DNA of 64,000 bases. It comes from Nilaparvata lugens. Lineage: Eukaryota; Arthropoda; Insecta; Hemiptera; Delphacidae. The DNA lies in NCBI RefSeq assembly GCF_014356525.2, contig NC_052517.1:6405500-6469499 (forward strand), read 5' to 3'. The position numbers were made by a program, and so were the translations under genes. Positions 20,242-30,119 of the stretch are shown in pieces. Position 1 is the first letter of the stretch. Every line of letters starts with the position of its first letter. The notes beneath the pieces were generated by a model that did no database searches, was not told the DNA's origin, and saw only the letters and a list, made by a program, of their open reading frames with translations.

Positions 20242-20562
20242 CTTACCGCTGCTCATTTAGATAGACGCGGTTATGTAAAGAGAAATACAGGCTATAAATC
20301 ACAAATTATTCAATCTTTATTTCCATCGAGTAGTAGTAGGAAAAGAAAAAGATCTAGGATTGATGATGCAGCGGCAGCTGTTAGCGGTATGGGTTTTATA
20401 AGAAATGAATCTACTAGTCGACAGTATGTCTACTGGGATAATCCAAATGAACTGATAGACAGATTAGATATTCTGCTTTCATCACAGCAGGCGGGAAATA
20501 GATCACATTCAGTTGAAATAGCTTCTATTATTGAAGAACTGAAAGAAAGTGGTATATATTAG
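20242..20562 (+). CDS. Unknown basic protein, ORF1 of the long-IR unit
   Basis: About 106 residues, open from 20209 but without an in-frame ATG before residue 50. The sequence just upstream (ATATATTGCAG, ending 20241) looks like a 3' splice site, so this may be a final exon. It has a basic cluster RKRKRSR (possible nuclear signal) and a C-terminal block YVYWDNPNELIDRL ... EIASIIEELKESGIY predicted to be helical. That block resembles a short module I associate with predicted proteins of large virus-like elements in invertebrates; this is memory, not a search result. The next ORF starts 65 bp downstream on the same strand. Confidence 0.5.
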   Translation, partial: LTAAHLDRRGYVKRNTGYKSQIIQSLFPSSSSRKRKRSRIDDAAAAVSGMGFIRNESTSRQYVYWDNPNELIDRLDILLSSQQAGNRSHSVEIASIIEELKESGIY

Positions 20563-20626
20563 GTGGCAATGTTGCTGCTGCTGCTTTTAGTCGTTAGTAT
20601 GTGTTTAACACTTGACAAGAATAGAG

Positions 20627-22036
20627 ATGTCGGGCAGTAGCGCCGCCACTGCAGTGAGTAGTACAATAGATCGATTTGGTAGGACACATCATGTGTTTAA
20701 TACAACAGCACCATTAAACAGTGGTTGTGAATCATCAGCAGCAGCAGCAACATCATCATCATCATTAGTGGCAGCAAGTAGAGAATATTTAGACAGTAAA
20801 CTACTTGAATTATCATCAAATATATTCAATAAACTTCAGTCTGATCCATTGTCACCGCTAGTTAACAGAGAATACTTGGACAGTAAATTGCTTGAAATAT
20901 CATCAAATATATTCAATAAACTTCAGTCTGATCCATTGTCGCCGCTAGTTAACAGAGAATACCTGGACAGTAAATTGCTTGAAATATCATCAAATATATT
21001 CAATAAACTTCAGTCTGATCCATTGTCGCCGCTAGTTAACAGAGAATACTTGGACAGTAAATTGCTTGAAATATCATCAAATATATTCACTAAACTACAG
21101 TCTGATCCATTGTGGTCGCCGTCGCTAGTTAACAGAGAATACTTGGATAGTAAATTAAAGGAAGTTTCAACTAGTATAATACAAAAACTACAGACTGATC
21201 AATCATCACCGCTAGTTAACAAAGAATACTTGGACAGTAAATTGCTTGAAATATCAACAAATATATTCACTAAATTGCAAACTGAATCGTCTGATTTAGT
21301 AGATAGGAAATATTTAGACAGCAAATTACTTGCAATATCAACTAGTATATTCCAAAAACTACAGTCTGATTTAATTACTAAAAAAGTGTTTGAAAGTAAA
21401 TTGCATTCAATGTCTGATATATTGAAGGAGATAGCACAACAAAAACAGTATTTCGATTCACAATTGAAAACATTGTCTAAATCAATTAGTGATGATATTG
21501 AGCTAAAGTATGTTAGTAGGTCGTTGTTTGATCAGAAATCAGACGAATTGAAGACATTATGTGAACAACAAAGTAAAAACAATAGTTTAAAACATGTTGA
21601 TACAGATTTGCTAGAAACTAAATTGAAAGAATTAAAAGACAATCTAATTGCACAAAATAAACTTAACTTTATTAACAGGCAAGATTATAATTTGAAAGTA
21701 GTTAATCTAGAATCAACATTCAATATTATGTTGGCTGATGTGCAAAAGAAACTTGATGAAAAAAATTCAGCTTCTCACCAAAAGCTAAAAGATGACATTA
21801 TGCAGATGATTATGAAAGGTGAAGATTTTCAGAAATATTTAAATGAACAGTTGTTCAACTTTTCATACTATTTGATTGCACAATATGTAAAAAAGAGGTA
21901 CATCTTTGACATGAGTGAAGCTGTACAACATAATTTGAATTCTGATCAGGTGCAAGAGTTGTTTTTGAAAAGAATGTTCAGTGATAGGCGACCAAGTGAT
22001 GCAGGAAAAAAAAGAAAAAAATATGACTGGGAATAG
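20627..22036 (+). CDS. Unknown 469-residue repeat protein, ORF2 of the long-IR unit
   Basis: The first ATG in frame is at 20627 (MSGSSAATAV). After a Ser/Ala-rich N-terminus, a unit of about 29 residues (core EYLDSKLLEISSNIF, linker QSDPLSPLVN) repeats seven times with high DNA identity (20770-21370). It is followed by several decaying versions (KKVFESKLHSM, KQYFDSQLKTL, TDLLETKLKEL) to about residue 385. Hydrophobic spacing suggests a rod-like coiled coil. The C-terminus ends in a basic GKKRKKYDWE. No stop or frameshift interrupts it and the frame ends just before the right arm, so it looks recently intact. No family is recognised; a fibre-like or structural role is speculation. Confidence 0.6.
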   Translation: MSGSSAATAVSSTIDRFGRTHHVFNTTAPLNSGCESSAAAATSSSSLVAASREYLDSKLLELSSNIFNKLQSDPLSPLVNREYLDSKLLEISSNIFNKLQSDPLSPLVNREYLDSKLLEISSNIFNKLQSDPLSPLVNREYLDSKLLEISSNIFTKLQSDPLWSPSLVNREYLDSKLKEVSTSIIQKLQTDQSSPLVNKEYLDSKLLEISTNIFTKLQTESSDLVDRKYLDSKLLAISTSIFQKLQSDLITKKVFESKLHSMSDILKEIAQQKQYFDSQLKTLSKSISDDIELKYVSRSLFDQKSDELKTLCEQQSKNNSLKHVDTDLLETKLKELKDNLIAQNKLNFINRQDYNLKVVNLESTFNIMLADVQKKLDEKNSASHQKLKDDIMQMIMKGEDFQKYLNEQLFNFSYYLIAQYVKKRYIFDMSEAVQHNLNSDQVQELFLKRMFSDRRPSDAGKKRKKYDWE

Positions 22037-22038
22037 AT

Positions 22039-22595
22039 TAGTAGTGTGGTTTGAGAGTTTAGATATCTGTGATTTTAAAGATTTTAAATGTGGGGATATT
22101 TTTAATATGCAAATTAGCAGGTGTTAACTGGGGCAGCAGATGTCAGTTAACACCTGCTACAACAAAGATGGCCGCCGCCGCTGGGGAACCGTTGGGGACA
22201 CCTGCTTCCTATTGGTGGGGGCACTATGGAAGGGGGACGCCATTTTGAACACACCCATGCTGGGTAGGGGAGATGGACACCTGCTACAATGGCCTCTTCC
22301 TATTGGTTGGGGTGGTGGGGGCACGACGCCATTTTGAACACGCCCCTTGCTTCCTATTGGCTGGGGGCGGGGACAAAATGGCCGACTGGGGCTGGGGGGG
22401 TGGAGGGGGCAGTACCAAAATGGCTGACTAGGGCAGGGGGGGTGGAGGGGGAATGGCTGACTAGGGCAGGGGGGGTGGAGGGGGGCGTGGCCACGCCCCT
22501 TGATTCCTATTGGCTGGGGGCGGGGCCAAAATGGCCGACTGGGGCTGGGGGGGTGGAGGGGGAGGCCACACCCCTCGATTTCTATTGGTTTGGCA
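22039..22595. repeat. Right long inverted arm
   Basis: Reverse complement of 19180-19741 with a few differences (for example one extra T in the left inner part and small G-run changes). It includes the second copy of the 15-bp-arm hairpin (22116-22130 with 22144-22158) and ATGCAAAT at 22108. Immediately outside it is TGGCAACGTTGTTCTCC from a GTCC MITE. Confidence 0.85.
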
Positions 22596-22884
22596 ACGTT
22601 GTTCTCCTATCATTCTCCACTGCCATTATAACGTGGACCCCAATATAGTTTTGAATGAGTCACATATATCAGCACGTGTGAAGGAAATGTCATACGGTAC
22701 TACAGTAGGCATACTCCTTTAAGAGAAGACAATATACCCTACCGTTTCAAAATGATTACTTTATAAGGAAACCATTGTATAGTGTAGTGTAGAATTATAC
22801 AGATACTAAAGCTAACCATTGTCTTACTATTTATATTATTATTTATTTCCTCTGTCTTTTAAGTATTTCTTTTATATATATCTC
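22596..22884. other. MITE end fragment, then unique DNA
   Basis: 22591-22645 reads as the end of a GTCC MITE (CCATTATAACGTGGACC). The remainder to 22884 has no recognised feature. Confidence 0.5.
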
Positions 22885-23040
22885 AGGCCACTCCCGTGTT
22901 TCGGGTGGACACGTTTACCCGTCGGTTCCGGCTGCCTAAAAAACAGTCGTTAGGTCATGTCAGAGGCCCTGAAATTGATCAGTTGCGACCTGAAAACTCT
23001 GACACCAGACCTGAGCCAGCCTGGTCACTCGATATTATTA
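22885..23040 (+). mobile_element. SINE family 1, 5'-truncated copy
   Basis: Body sequence from CAGGCCACTCCCGTGTTTCG to GCCTGGTCACTCGATATTATT, followed by an (ATT)n tail. The tRNA head is missing. Confidence 0.8.
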
Positions 23041-23046
23041 TTATTT

Positions 23047-23297
23047 TATAATCATTATTCAACGAAAATCCCAAATAATTAGTGAGAGTGTCAGTTTGGT
23101 GTAAGGGTAAGCATTCCTGACTAGCAATTGGGAGGTACCGGGTTCGATTCCCGGGCTGGCAACTAATTTTTGGATAGTAGTTCTCATCGAATTTCCATCT
23201 AGCTGTTAGCCCTGTTGTCAATGTCTGCATGCAGTAGCAGAGGTCTTCGGGGTGATTTGCGGCATTTATTTGGGATTTTCGTTGAATAATGATTATA
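23047..23297 (+). mobile_element. tRNA-headed SINE (family 2) enclosed by inverted repeats
   Basis: The tRNA-like head at about 23090-23162 has an A-box-like TGGTGTAAGGG, a B box GGTTCGATTCC, a TGTCAG/CTGGCA acceptor stem, and a CCTGA/TTGGG anticodon stem with loop CTAGCAA. The body follows (CATCGAATTTCCATCTAGC, CAGAGGTCTTCGGGGTG). The unit is bracketed by arms of about 31 bp, ATTCAACGAAAATCCCAAAT (23055) and its complement near 23268. A related fold-back at 33073-33296 contains the body and the same kind of outer arms. It is not a functional tRNA gene: the anticodon arm and flanks are SINE-like. Confidence 0.65.
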
Positions 23298-23468
23298 TAT
23301 TAATTATCATTTGAATAAATAATGCATTCTCTATTTGATTCCATCTATTATTATTTTCTTTCTTATCTCCATTTTCATGGGTCATAATAAGGTTTCATTG
23401 GCTTATTTAGCAAAATGACACCTTTATTCCAGTCACTATATACATTGGTGCATGCAATTTTTTATTCC

Positions 23469-24368
23469 AGTTCTGATTTTTTAATAATATAATATTTGGG
23501 TACATAAGAGAAGTCCAGAACCAATTTCTTCATGCAAAATTTCCTTCTGATAGATACAGAGTGGCCCAAAAACCTCGTATTTTCGGCTCATTTCCAGTTT
23601 TTAGCTATTTATGCCGAATATCGTTATCGGACAGAAAAATTTGCTCTCGCCTTTTTTCTAGATTAAGAAATTTTGAGTAAAATGAGATCATTCGGAACCC
23701 TTTATCTCCAATGAGTACTGAGTTATGATTTTTCAAAAATGAGTGAAATTTGAAGAAAAAATCAAATTTGATGAATTTCAGTTTTTGATCAACAATATCT
23801 TCCGATTGTTACCATTCATATGTATAATTCAAAATCTTTCTGGGCGTATTTTTGTTCTCTACATTCTGAGATCAGGTAGAGCGCTCTATCTCATATAGAT
23901 TTCCAGGTACACCTGACAACAATGCTCCTTGTATTGTGAAAAACACCTAATTTTCAGCTTCAGCCATCATCATCACCAACTACATTGTCCTCACATTGAT
24001 ATTTTGCACAATGACATAAGTTTATGAGATTATGTTCTATGAGAATTACCCGTTAGATGCGCTTCCTATAGTGAGGTCCACGTTATAATGACAGTGGATA
24101 AAGATAGAAGAATAGCGATGCCGATTCTCTACATTAATTAATCATATTTCTACACTGTCAAAAACATAATTGGTACCGTTGTGGACCTAGAAAAGGATAG
24201 TACCACCGGCTTTGTCGAATGATAGACAAGGATAGCAAAACCAAAGTTGATCAAATACTGTCATTATAACGTGGACCTCACTATAGTGGAGAGGCTTACA
24301 TTTTGCATGAAGAAATTGGTTCTGGACTACTCGTATGTACCAAAATAAAATATTAAAAAATCAGAACT
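23469..24368. mobile_element. DNA transposon-like element with about 75-bp TIRs, unclassified
   Basis: The left end AGTTCTGATTTTTTAATAAT and TCCAGAACCAATTTCTTCAT is mirrored at the right by ATGAAGAAATTGGTTCTGGA and ending ATTAAAAAATCAGAACT (24368). The interior has no recognised transposase. A complete GTCC MITE (24071-24292) is inserted in its right half. An X element starts directly beyond the right end. Confidence 0.7.
24071..24292. mobile_element. GTCC MITE, complete short copy with TA flanks
   Basis: The terminal repeats AGTGAGGTCCACGTTATAAT and their complement (ATTATAACGTGGACCTCACT) are nearly perfect for about 29 bp and are bordered by TA. The interior (about 165 bp) includes GGATAGTACCACCGGCTTTG. 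No coding capacity. The TA flank suggests mobilisation by a Tc1/mariner-type transposase; this is inference. A sister copy is at 44134-44345. Confidence 0.8.
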
Positions 24369-24370
24369 AC

Positions 24371-24872
24371 AATAGTTATTTGTGCAACTAGTGCGCAAAG
24401 TGTCAGTTTGCTGCACCGAAAGAACGTTAAACGATTTGTTGAGTGCAGCAGAGGAACTTTGCGCACGTATTTCACATAAGTTTTTCTACAGTACCATTGA
24501 TTAGGAAAGTGGGTAATTATGGGTAAAATTGCCTGAAATGCATCAAATGTTTTTCTGTGTAATTTTATTATTGATAAAAACCTTATTTATTGTCAAATTG
24601 AATAAAAATGTTGTCCTTGGTTATAATACTAATACTAATAATTAGCGCGTTGTGCTTGGTTGCACCTCTGCTCACTATAGCCCACAGCAGTCACTGTTAC
24701 CAACTTCATTTTGATTTGCTGCACTGTTGCTCCATATAACCTACTAAGTATTTGCGTTGCCATGTTGCAAATCTGGAGTGCAGAAAAATTTTTCCCGCAC
24801 TAGAGCGGAAAAGTGATTCTTTGCGTTCTGTAATCAGTGCAGCAATGGCCACTTTTCAACGTAACTGTGGGA
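24371..24872 (+). mobile_element. Element X, full copy
   Basis: Runs from AATAGTTATTTGTGCAACTA to CACTTTTCAACGTAACTGTG. It has the hairpin with GTGCGCAAAGT/ACTTTGCGCAC arms near the left end (here with a shortened centre), the core around TTAGCGCGTTGTGCTTGG, and the right part with TTCCCGCACTAGAGCGG. No conserved open frame. The LINE at 24917 lies just beyond its right end. Confidence 0.7.
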
Positions 24873-25346
24873 AATATAAATTGCAAGCACACCCCCTTTT
24901 TTATTTGTATAATTATATTCAAATCAAATCAAAATCAAATCTTTATTTGTCCCAAAAACTAATTACAATGACAAAAAGGGTTATAAATGAAAAAAGTAAA
25001 TACAATATAAAATGAAAAAGAAAAATACCATTAATAGGATTATACATAACTATATTAAAAACGGGAAGTCCCTGCAAGGTTCGAGGAACCTGAGCGCAGA
25101 GGCCGAGTGTTCAATGCTTAACAGTACATGAAAATAATAAGGGATATTATTAAGAAATAGGGAAAAGAAAAAGTGAGAGAGGAAGGGAAGAGAAAGAGCA
25201 GAGTGAAGGCATAGGGGAAAGTAAAGAATAGTTGAAGATTACATAAAAAACATGAGAAGTCTTTATACTAAGCTATGAGGAAATTACATTGTCAAAATTA
25301 CATTGTTCGAGATTATCCATGTATGAATTCAATTACCGTTTTCTAT

Positions 25347-26698
25347 TCAATTTACTAGTGATAAAATGGTTAGGAATAACATTGATGAGCTTTGATACCT
25401 GATATAAAAATTGTTTTCTACAATTGATAAAATAGTATCTGTAATTTGAAAGGTAATAGATGAGGGACGGAGGTTATATGGTGAAACACGCAGGTTGAAA
25501 AGATTCATATGTTTATTTATGTAGATGATTAAATTTTTTATGTAAAGCTGCCTGACAGTTAAAACATCTAGCTCACTAAACAGGTACTCACTTGGATAGA
25601 GTCTGGGTTTTCCCAATATAGCTCTTATAATGTGTTTTTGAATTACAAAAAGTTTCTCCAAGTGGTTTGAGTATGTTCCACCCCAATTTTTTATTCCATA
25701 TTGCAGAAATGATTGAATGTAGCAAAATATATGAGTCTTGAGATTTTTTTATTACTAACTTGGCTGATATTACGGAATTTACTTATCCAATGTCTGAGTT
25801 TGTTACATGTACTATTGATGTGAACATCCCAACGCAAATGTTGATCAATCATTACACCCAAATATTTAACACGATGTTCTCTATTAAGCTTTGAGCATGT
25901 ACAATTTATCCAATCAGATTCTTTGCAATTTACATGATGGATTTTAATGGAATCCAAACCTTGCGGCTGGCCTATAGAATTTGGAGAGAAAGACATGAAA
26001 TTACTTTTTTCTATGTTTAATGTTAATATATGCTCATCAAACCAGGATTTTACTATTTTAAGTCCGGATTCTGCTGCTTTTTTAGTATCCTCCCAATTCG
26101 TTTCACTGAATAACAATGAAGTGTCATCAGCAAAAGCGATTGAGACACCATTTTTTAATTCTAACTTGAGAAGATCATTAATGTAGATTAGGAAGAGAAT
26201 CGGCGACAAGACTGTTCCTTGTGGAAGACCGTAATCAGTGAGTTGTTCAAGGCTGGTTTTATTATCAATTTTGAGCATTGGAATCTATTTTTTAATAGCT
26301 CTTAAATAATTCAAGGGCTATTCCTCGAATACCCAACTTTTCCATTTTTATCAGAAGTTTTGAGAGAGGATAGTGTCAAAAGTTTTAGCAAGGTCTAAAA
26401 ATATGGCTATTGTTTTATTTTTGTTATTGAAATTTTCTGTAATTTTCTGTGTTAGAAGAGATATTGCATCTACTGTACTTTTTTTAGACTGAAACCCAAA
26501 TTGATTTTTGTGAATTATATTATGCTTTAGGAGATAGCTAACTAAACGGTATTTTATTAACTTTTCAATAATTTTGGAAAAAGTACTCAACAAGCTGATT
26601 GGACGATAATTTGATGGATTAGAAGCATCACCTGATTTATGTAGGGGTATGATATTGGCCAATTTTAAACTATCAGGGAAAAAACCTCCGCAAAACAT
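25347..26698 (-). pseudogene. LINE ORF2 reverse-transcriptase region, frameshifted
   Basis: Motifs in order on the minus strand: NYRPISLLSTFSKIIEKLI, QFGFQSKKSTVDAI, IFLDLAKTFDT (palm motif A), LPQGTVLSPILFLIYINDL, then FADDTSLLF (catalytic FADD), and VKYLGVMID. The region is split into three frames (26698-26351, 26278-25691, 25661-25347), so no functional polymerase can be made. The C-terminal part contains EKLFVIQKHIIRAILG, as in LINE ORF2 tails. Confidence 0.9.
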
Positions 26699-26770
26699 TG
26701 ATTTATTATCACCTTCAATGGTTTTATAATATGTGGTGAAATAGTTTTTAAAATCCTATTGCTAATATTG

Positions 26771-27013
26771 TCAATTCCTGGAGCTGAGTTGGTTTAGAGA
26801 GTTTATTGTAGCAGTAATTTCATTTTCATTGGTAGGTGTCAAGAAGAAGAGTTGTAATGCTCCACACATGAGTCCTTGAAATGATACATGTTGTTGCAAT
26901 GGATTATTTGACTTCAATTTCTCAGCATAAAGTTTTCCTACGCGAGCAAAATGTTGATTTAGTGTATCAGCTTCTATTTTGGGAATTTTTTTAGTATGTC
27001 TTCTACCTAACAA
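26771..27013 (-). pseudogene. LINE ORF2 linker between endonuclease and RT
   Basis: LNQHFARVGKLYAEKL and FFLTPTNENEITATINSLN are typical of the segment preceding the RT. A frameshift near 26795 displaces the continuing APGIDNISNRIL into another frame. The sequence between 27013 and 27532 is LINE-derived but has no long frame. Confidence 0.8.
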
Positions 27014-27531
27014 TTCGTTTAAGTTTCCCAGATTTTCTTAGAGTTGTTTTATTCTGATTAATTTTATTCTTATAATACTCCACTTTATTCTGTTTTATTA
27101 ATTTATTAAGAAGATTTCTGTAATTTTTATACTCATTTCTTAAACGGTCATTGAAAGGCTGCTTTGAAAGTGTTTTAAACAATTTGTCCCGTTTTTTAAT
27201 GGAATGTACAAGTCCACGCGTAATCCAAGGTTTAAGGGGTTGTAATTTATGCGGAATCTTTACTGTAACTGTTGCAAGTTAATGTGATTTGATATTTTGT
27301 CAGTTAAAATTTGCATTGCTTCATTCACATGTAAATTGTCATCTAATAAGTTATCCCAGTTTTCAGTTTCAATGGATAATAATTATTTTGAAATCTATTT
27401 TATTGAAAGAATTATTTTTACTTACAATTTTGTCAGTTGAAAGATCAATGTGGATGCTGACGCAAAAGTGATCAGTGATGTTTGTTTTTATTAGTGAACT
27501 TATACATTGTCAGGATTGAAAGAGGAATTCT

Positions 27532-28128
27532 TTAAAAATATGTGATCGATATCGATTCAGTGCCGTTTTGAACTCTAGTAGGCTTGTTTATGTACCATGA
27601 TTTAAAACCATTCAAGGATAAAATTCCGAAATATTCATTAGTCGCAAGCGTAGACTTATTCAGATGTATATTCAAGTCACCGGCAAAAATTATATTGGGC
27701 TTATTTTTGATAGAATACAAACAATCATTCAAACAATTGAGAAAATTATCTACATTGGTTGAAGGAGACCTATAAACAGCGATAAGTGTTATCTTATCTT
27801 TCGCACCTGGCACTTGTACATCCAAAAGAATTGAGGTAGATTCTTTTATTTCGTAATCCAATTCATCTACTATAAAATTACATTTGAAAAAGACACAAAT
27901 TCCATCACATTTATTTGTTTTACATGGCTTGTTAACCACTGAATAACCATTCAAATTAAAATTAAAATCATCCTCTTCAACTATCCAAGTCTCACTGAGG
28001 ATAATAATATGAAACTCTAATGAACAATTACTGATAATGTATGACAGCTCATCAAAATTCTTTCGCAAACTTCTTATGTTTACGTGGATAATGTTCAGGT
28101 AAGATTGATTATCACTAGTAGCAAACAA
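27532..28128 (-). pseudogene. LINE ORF2 apurinic-like endonuclease domain
   Basis: Exonuclease-endonuclease-phosphatase fold motifs are visible: NIIHVNIRSLRKNF, IIILSETWI (catalytic Glu), LIAVYRSPS, and IIFAGDLNIHL (Asp/Asn). The final DHIF motif is present but displaced by a frameshift near 27540. In an active element this domain would nick the genomic target for reverse transcription. Confidence 0.9.
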
Positions 28129-28493
28129 CTCAATCTGAGATGAAAAAAATATCCTCTATTATAATAGTATTGTGAGTCTCAAGAGAAATATGCTCTTCAG
28201 GGTCATTTATAAGAACCATACAATAAAAGGAAAAATTAATAGGAAAAACGAAAAATAAGCTATTTAAAATCTTGTAATAAAGGAGAAATTTAAAAAGGAA
28301 TTAAGAAGGAATAGAATTACTCTGAGAAAAGAATAGGAGAAAGTTAAAGTTAAAGTAGATAAGAAAGTCTATTACTATTAATGAAAGAAAAAAAATACAG
28401 AGCTCGGTCATCTCGTGACACATATCGTCACATTTAAATATATATATCAGTCTTTAAATAATAGAAACCAGTAAATACAGTGTAGTAATACAT

Positions 28494-29378
28494 TTATTCA
28501 AATGGTTTGAGGTCCTCTTCGTTAGTTATACGTTTTACCGGAGAGTCTTGTTGTTTACGAATGAGAATCTTTGCATCACTCACCCAGACATAAGCTAATT
28601 TATTGTTCTTTTTAAGATCTCTAGCTTTATTCAGTAGAGATTTGTTGTATGCAGTGAGATGATCGTTCACATAGATATAACCTGGTGGAAGATTACAGTT
28701 CAAGTCTCCATTTTTCAAGTGTCCTTTTGCTTTCGCCGCACATTTCCAATTAATTTTGGCAGTTCTTGACGTGAAGCGAACTATTATAGATTTTGTCTTA
28801 TTTTTAGAAGAAGGAACCCTATGAGCAACAGAGATATCGTCTCTTTTGAACGGAGTATTAATCGCTCTAGCAACAGATTCTAGGATTGTGTACACATTTT
28901 CATTTTTTGTCTCCGGAATCCCTGCTATCTCCAAGTTGTCCAAACGAGTGTACTGCTGTATTTCATTAATGTCTCTTCGAAGTTTAATATTTTCAAATTC
29001 AAGCTTCTTACACTGCTCTTTCACTGATTTGTTTTCTGCGCGCACAGTTTCCAATGACGATTTCAAACTTTCAACAGTTGAATTAAGAGTCGTAATGATT
29101 TTACTCAACTCTTCAAGTTTATCATTAAATACCTTAGTAAGGGTGTTTTCGATAGTTTTTGTCAAAGTGGACTCAAGATCGTTGCTGTCGGTTGAAGAAG
29201 ATTTTTCTTTACATTCGTCGCACTTCCAAGTTGATTTCTTCACTCCGAGTTTTCTAAAATTCTCTAACGTACGAATTTTAGTACATGTTGGATGGAAAAA
29301 ATTCCTACATCCACAGCATTCCAGGATATCTTTTGAGTTGTTGAAATCCGATTCACACTTGTAACAAACATTAGCCAT
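28494..29378 (-). CDS. LINE ORF1: PHD-like zinc finger, coiled coil, nucleic-acid-binding domain
   Basis: 294 residues from ATG at 29378 (MANVCYKCES). The N-terminal cysteine/histidine set CYKC ... CCGC, FFHPTC ... WKCDEC (residues 4-50) is PHD-like. A coiled coil follows (about 60-145, ending KKLEFENIKLRRDI). Then comes a domain with NLEIAGIPE, AHRVPSS and KSIIVRFTSR (about 150-220), the type found C-terminally in LINE ORF1 and baculovirus FP-like proteins. It would bind element RNA as a chaperone. The frame is intact although ORF2 is not. Confidence 0.85.
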   Translation of the reverse strand: MANVCYKCESDFNNSKDILECCGCRNFFHPTCTKIRTLENFRKLGVKKSTWKCDECKEKSSSTDSNDLESTLTKTIENTLTKVFNDKLEELSKIITTLNSTVESLKSSLETVRAENKSVKEQCKKLEFENIKLRRDINEIQQYTRLDNLEIAGIPETKNENVYTILESVARAINTPFKRDDISVAHRVPSSKNKTKSIIVRFTSRTAKINWKCAAKAKGHLKNGDLNCNLPPGYIYVNDHLTAYNKSLLNKARDLKKNNKLAYVWVSDAKILIRKQQDSPVKRITNEEDLKPFE

Positions 29379-29639
29379 GGCAAACAAAAAAATTGATTCG
29401 AAATAATTAAATAACACAGAAAAATAATTGACGATCGTGTACGAGATGGCACGCTTAACAAACTATCACAGTAGTTATCATACAGATAAGGCAACTCGAA
29501 AAGCACGACCGTTCGCTCTGAAAGCTATAGCAACACTGAAACGACTACTGAATATGACTACTTTTCTATCTTGATATATTGAGGAAACTTCTTACCAGCT
29601 ATGTTGTGCAAAGTATTACTGCTCTCTGCATTAAAGTGT

Positions 29640-30110
29640 CTCAAACTGTGCAACCTTTAGTTTACTATTTTTATTATGTATTTATTAATTTATTTATCTA
29701 TTGATTTTCTTACACATACTAAAGAACTGTTCAGAGAGAATACATTGTTCATATCTGAAGTGAATGTCAATATAGCTAAAAAAAAATATGGAAATACGTT
29801 GATAGATGAGGACAATGTTTTCGAACAAGAGCATATTATTTTTGATGATCTTGGTAGAAAAGTACGAAAGAGAAGAAGAAAATAGATACATTAATAGATG
29901 AAGACAATGTTTTCTGACAAGAGAATATTATTTGATGATCTTGGTAGAAGAGTACGAAAGAGTAGGAGAAGAAGTAGAAGAAGAAGAAGAAAATGAGGCA
30001 GAAAAAGAAAAGAAGAGAGTGCAGGAATGTGCAAGCAAGTTGAAAATACAGTAATAATGGAAATAGAATTCATTCAACCTTGAAGTTCAGTATCATCGCA
30101 TAGTTTGTGG
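29640..30110. repeat. Tandem duplication, period about 96 bp, then unique DNA
   Basis: TTGATAGATGAGGACAATGT followed by TTGATGATCTTGGTAGAA and a purine run occurs at about 29798 and 29894. A 69-residue frame (29676-29885) spans the first copy, but its second copy is broken and ends in RKRRRK from the purine run, so I do not call it a gene. Confidence 0.6.
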
Positions 30111-30119
30111 TTAGTCAGC

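Larger units (their letters stand above)
19180..22595 (+). mobile_element. Long-inverted-repeat unit carrying two ORFs, unclassified
   Basis: Arms of about 562 bp (19180-19741) and 557 bp (22039-22595) are nearly identical reverse complements. They enclose 2.3 kb of AT-rich DNA with two plus-strand open frames. The outer arms are strikingly GC-rich for this window. No transposase, DNA polymerase, integrase or Rep motif was found inside, so if mobile the unit is non-autonomous or a deletion product. No target-site duplication could be defined; the right flank is the end of a GTCC MITE (GGCAACGTTGTTCTCC). Very long TIRs with virus-like cargo recall Polinton/Maverick-type elements, but this is inference only. 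Confidence 0.65.
24917..29570 (-). mobile_element. Decayed non-LTR retrotransposon (CR1/Jockey-like LINE)
   Basis: Minus-strand order: ORF1 (29378-28494), endonuclease (28128-27532), linker, reverse transcriptase (26698-25347), then a 3' UTR ending AATAAAG and a TTTGAT-type tail at 24917-24950. ORF2 is broken by several frameshifts, at about 27540, 26795, 26700, 26300 and 25680. A short-repeat tail and a zinc-finger plus coiled-coil ORF1 fit the CR1/L2/Jockey group; the clade is not resolved. The 5' end is uncertain (29500-29580). It lies immediately beyond the X element at 24371-24872. Confidence 0.85.

Noticed and set aside
20196..20242. A 45-bp intron joining the duplicated leader frame to ORF1
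   Set aside because: Joining at the candidate AG|GT and CAG| sites shifts the frame into a stop within seven codons.
19180..22595. A densovirus/parvovirus insertion (long terminal hairpins)
   Set aside because: No NS1 helicase or capsid motifs in either ORF; the arms are long inverted repeats, but the gene content does not fit.
23090..23162. A functional tRNA gene (anticodon-loop reading AGC)
   Set aside because: Cloverleaf pairing is imperfect, and the sequence continues into a SINE body that recurs at 33073-33296.
29676..29885. 69-residue frame ending in basic residues
   Set aside because: The duplicated second unit is frame-broken, and the basic end is encoded by a purine tract.
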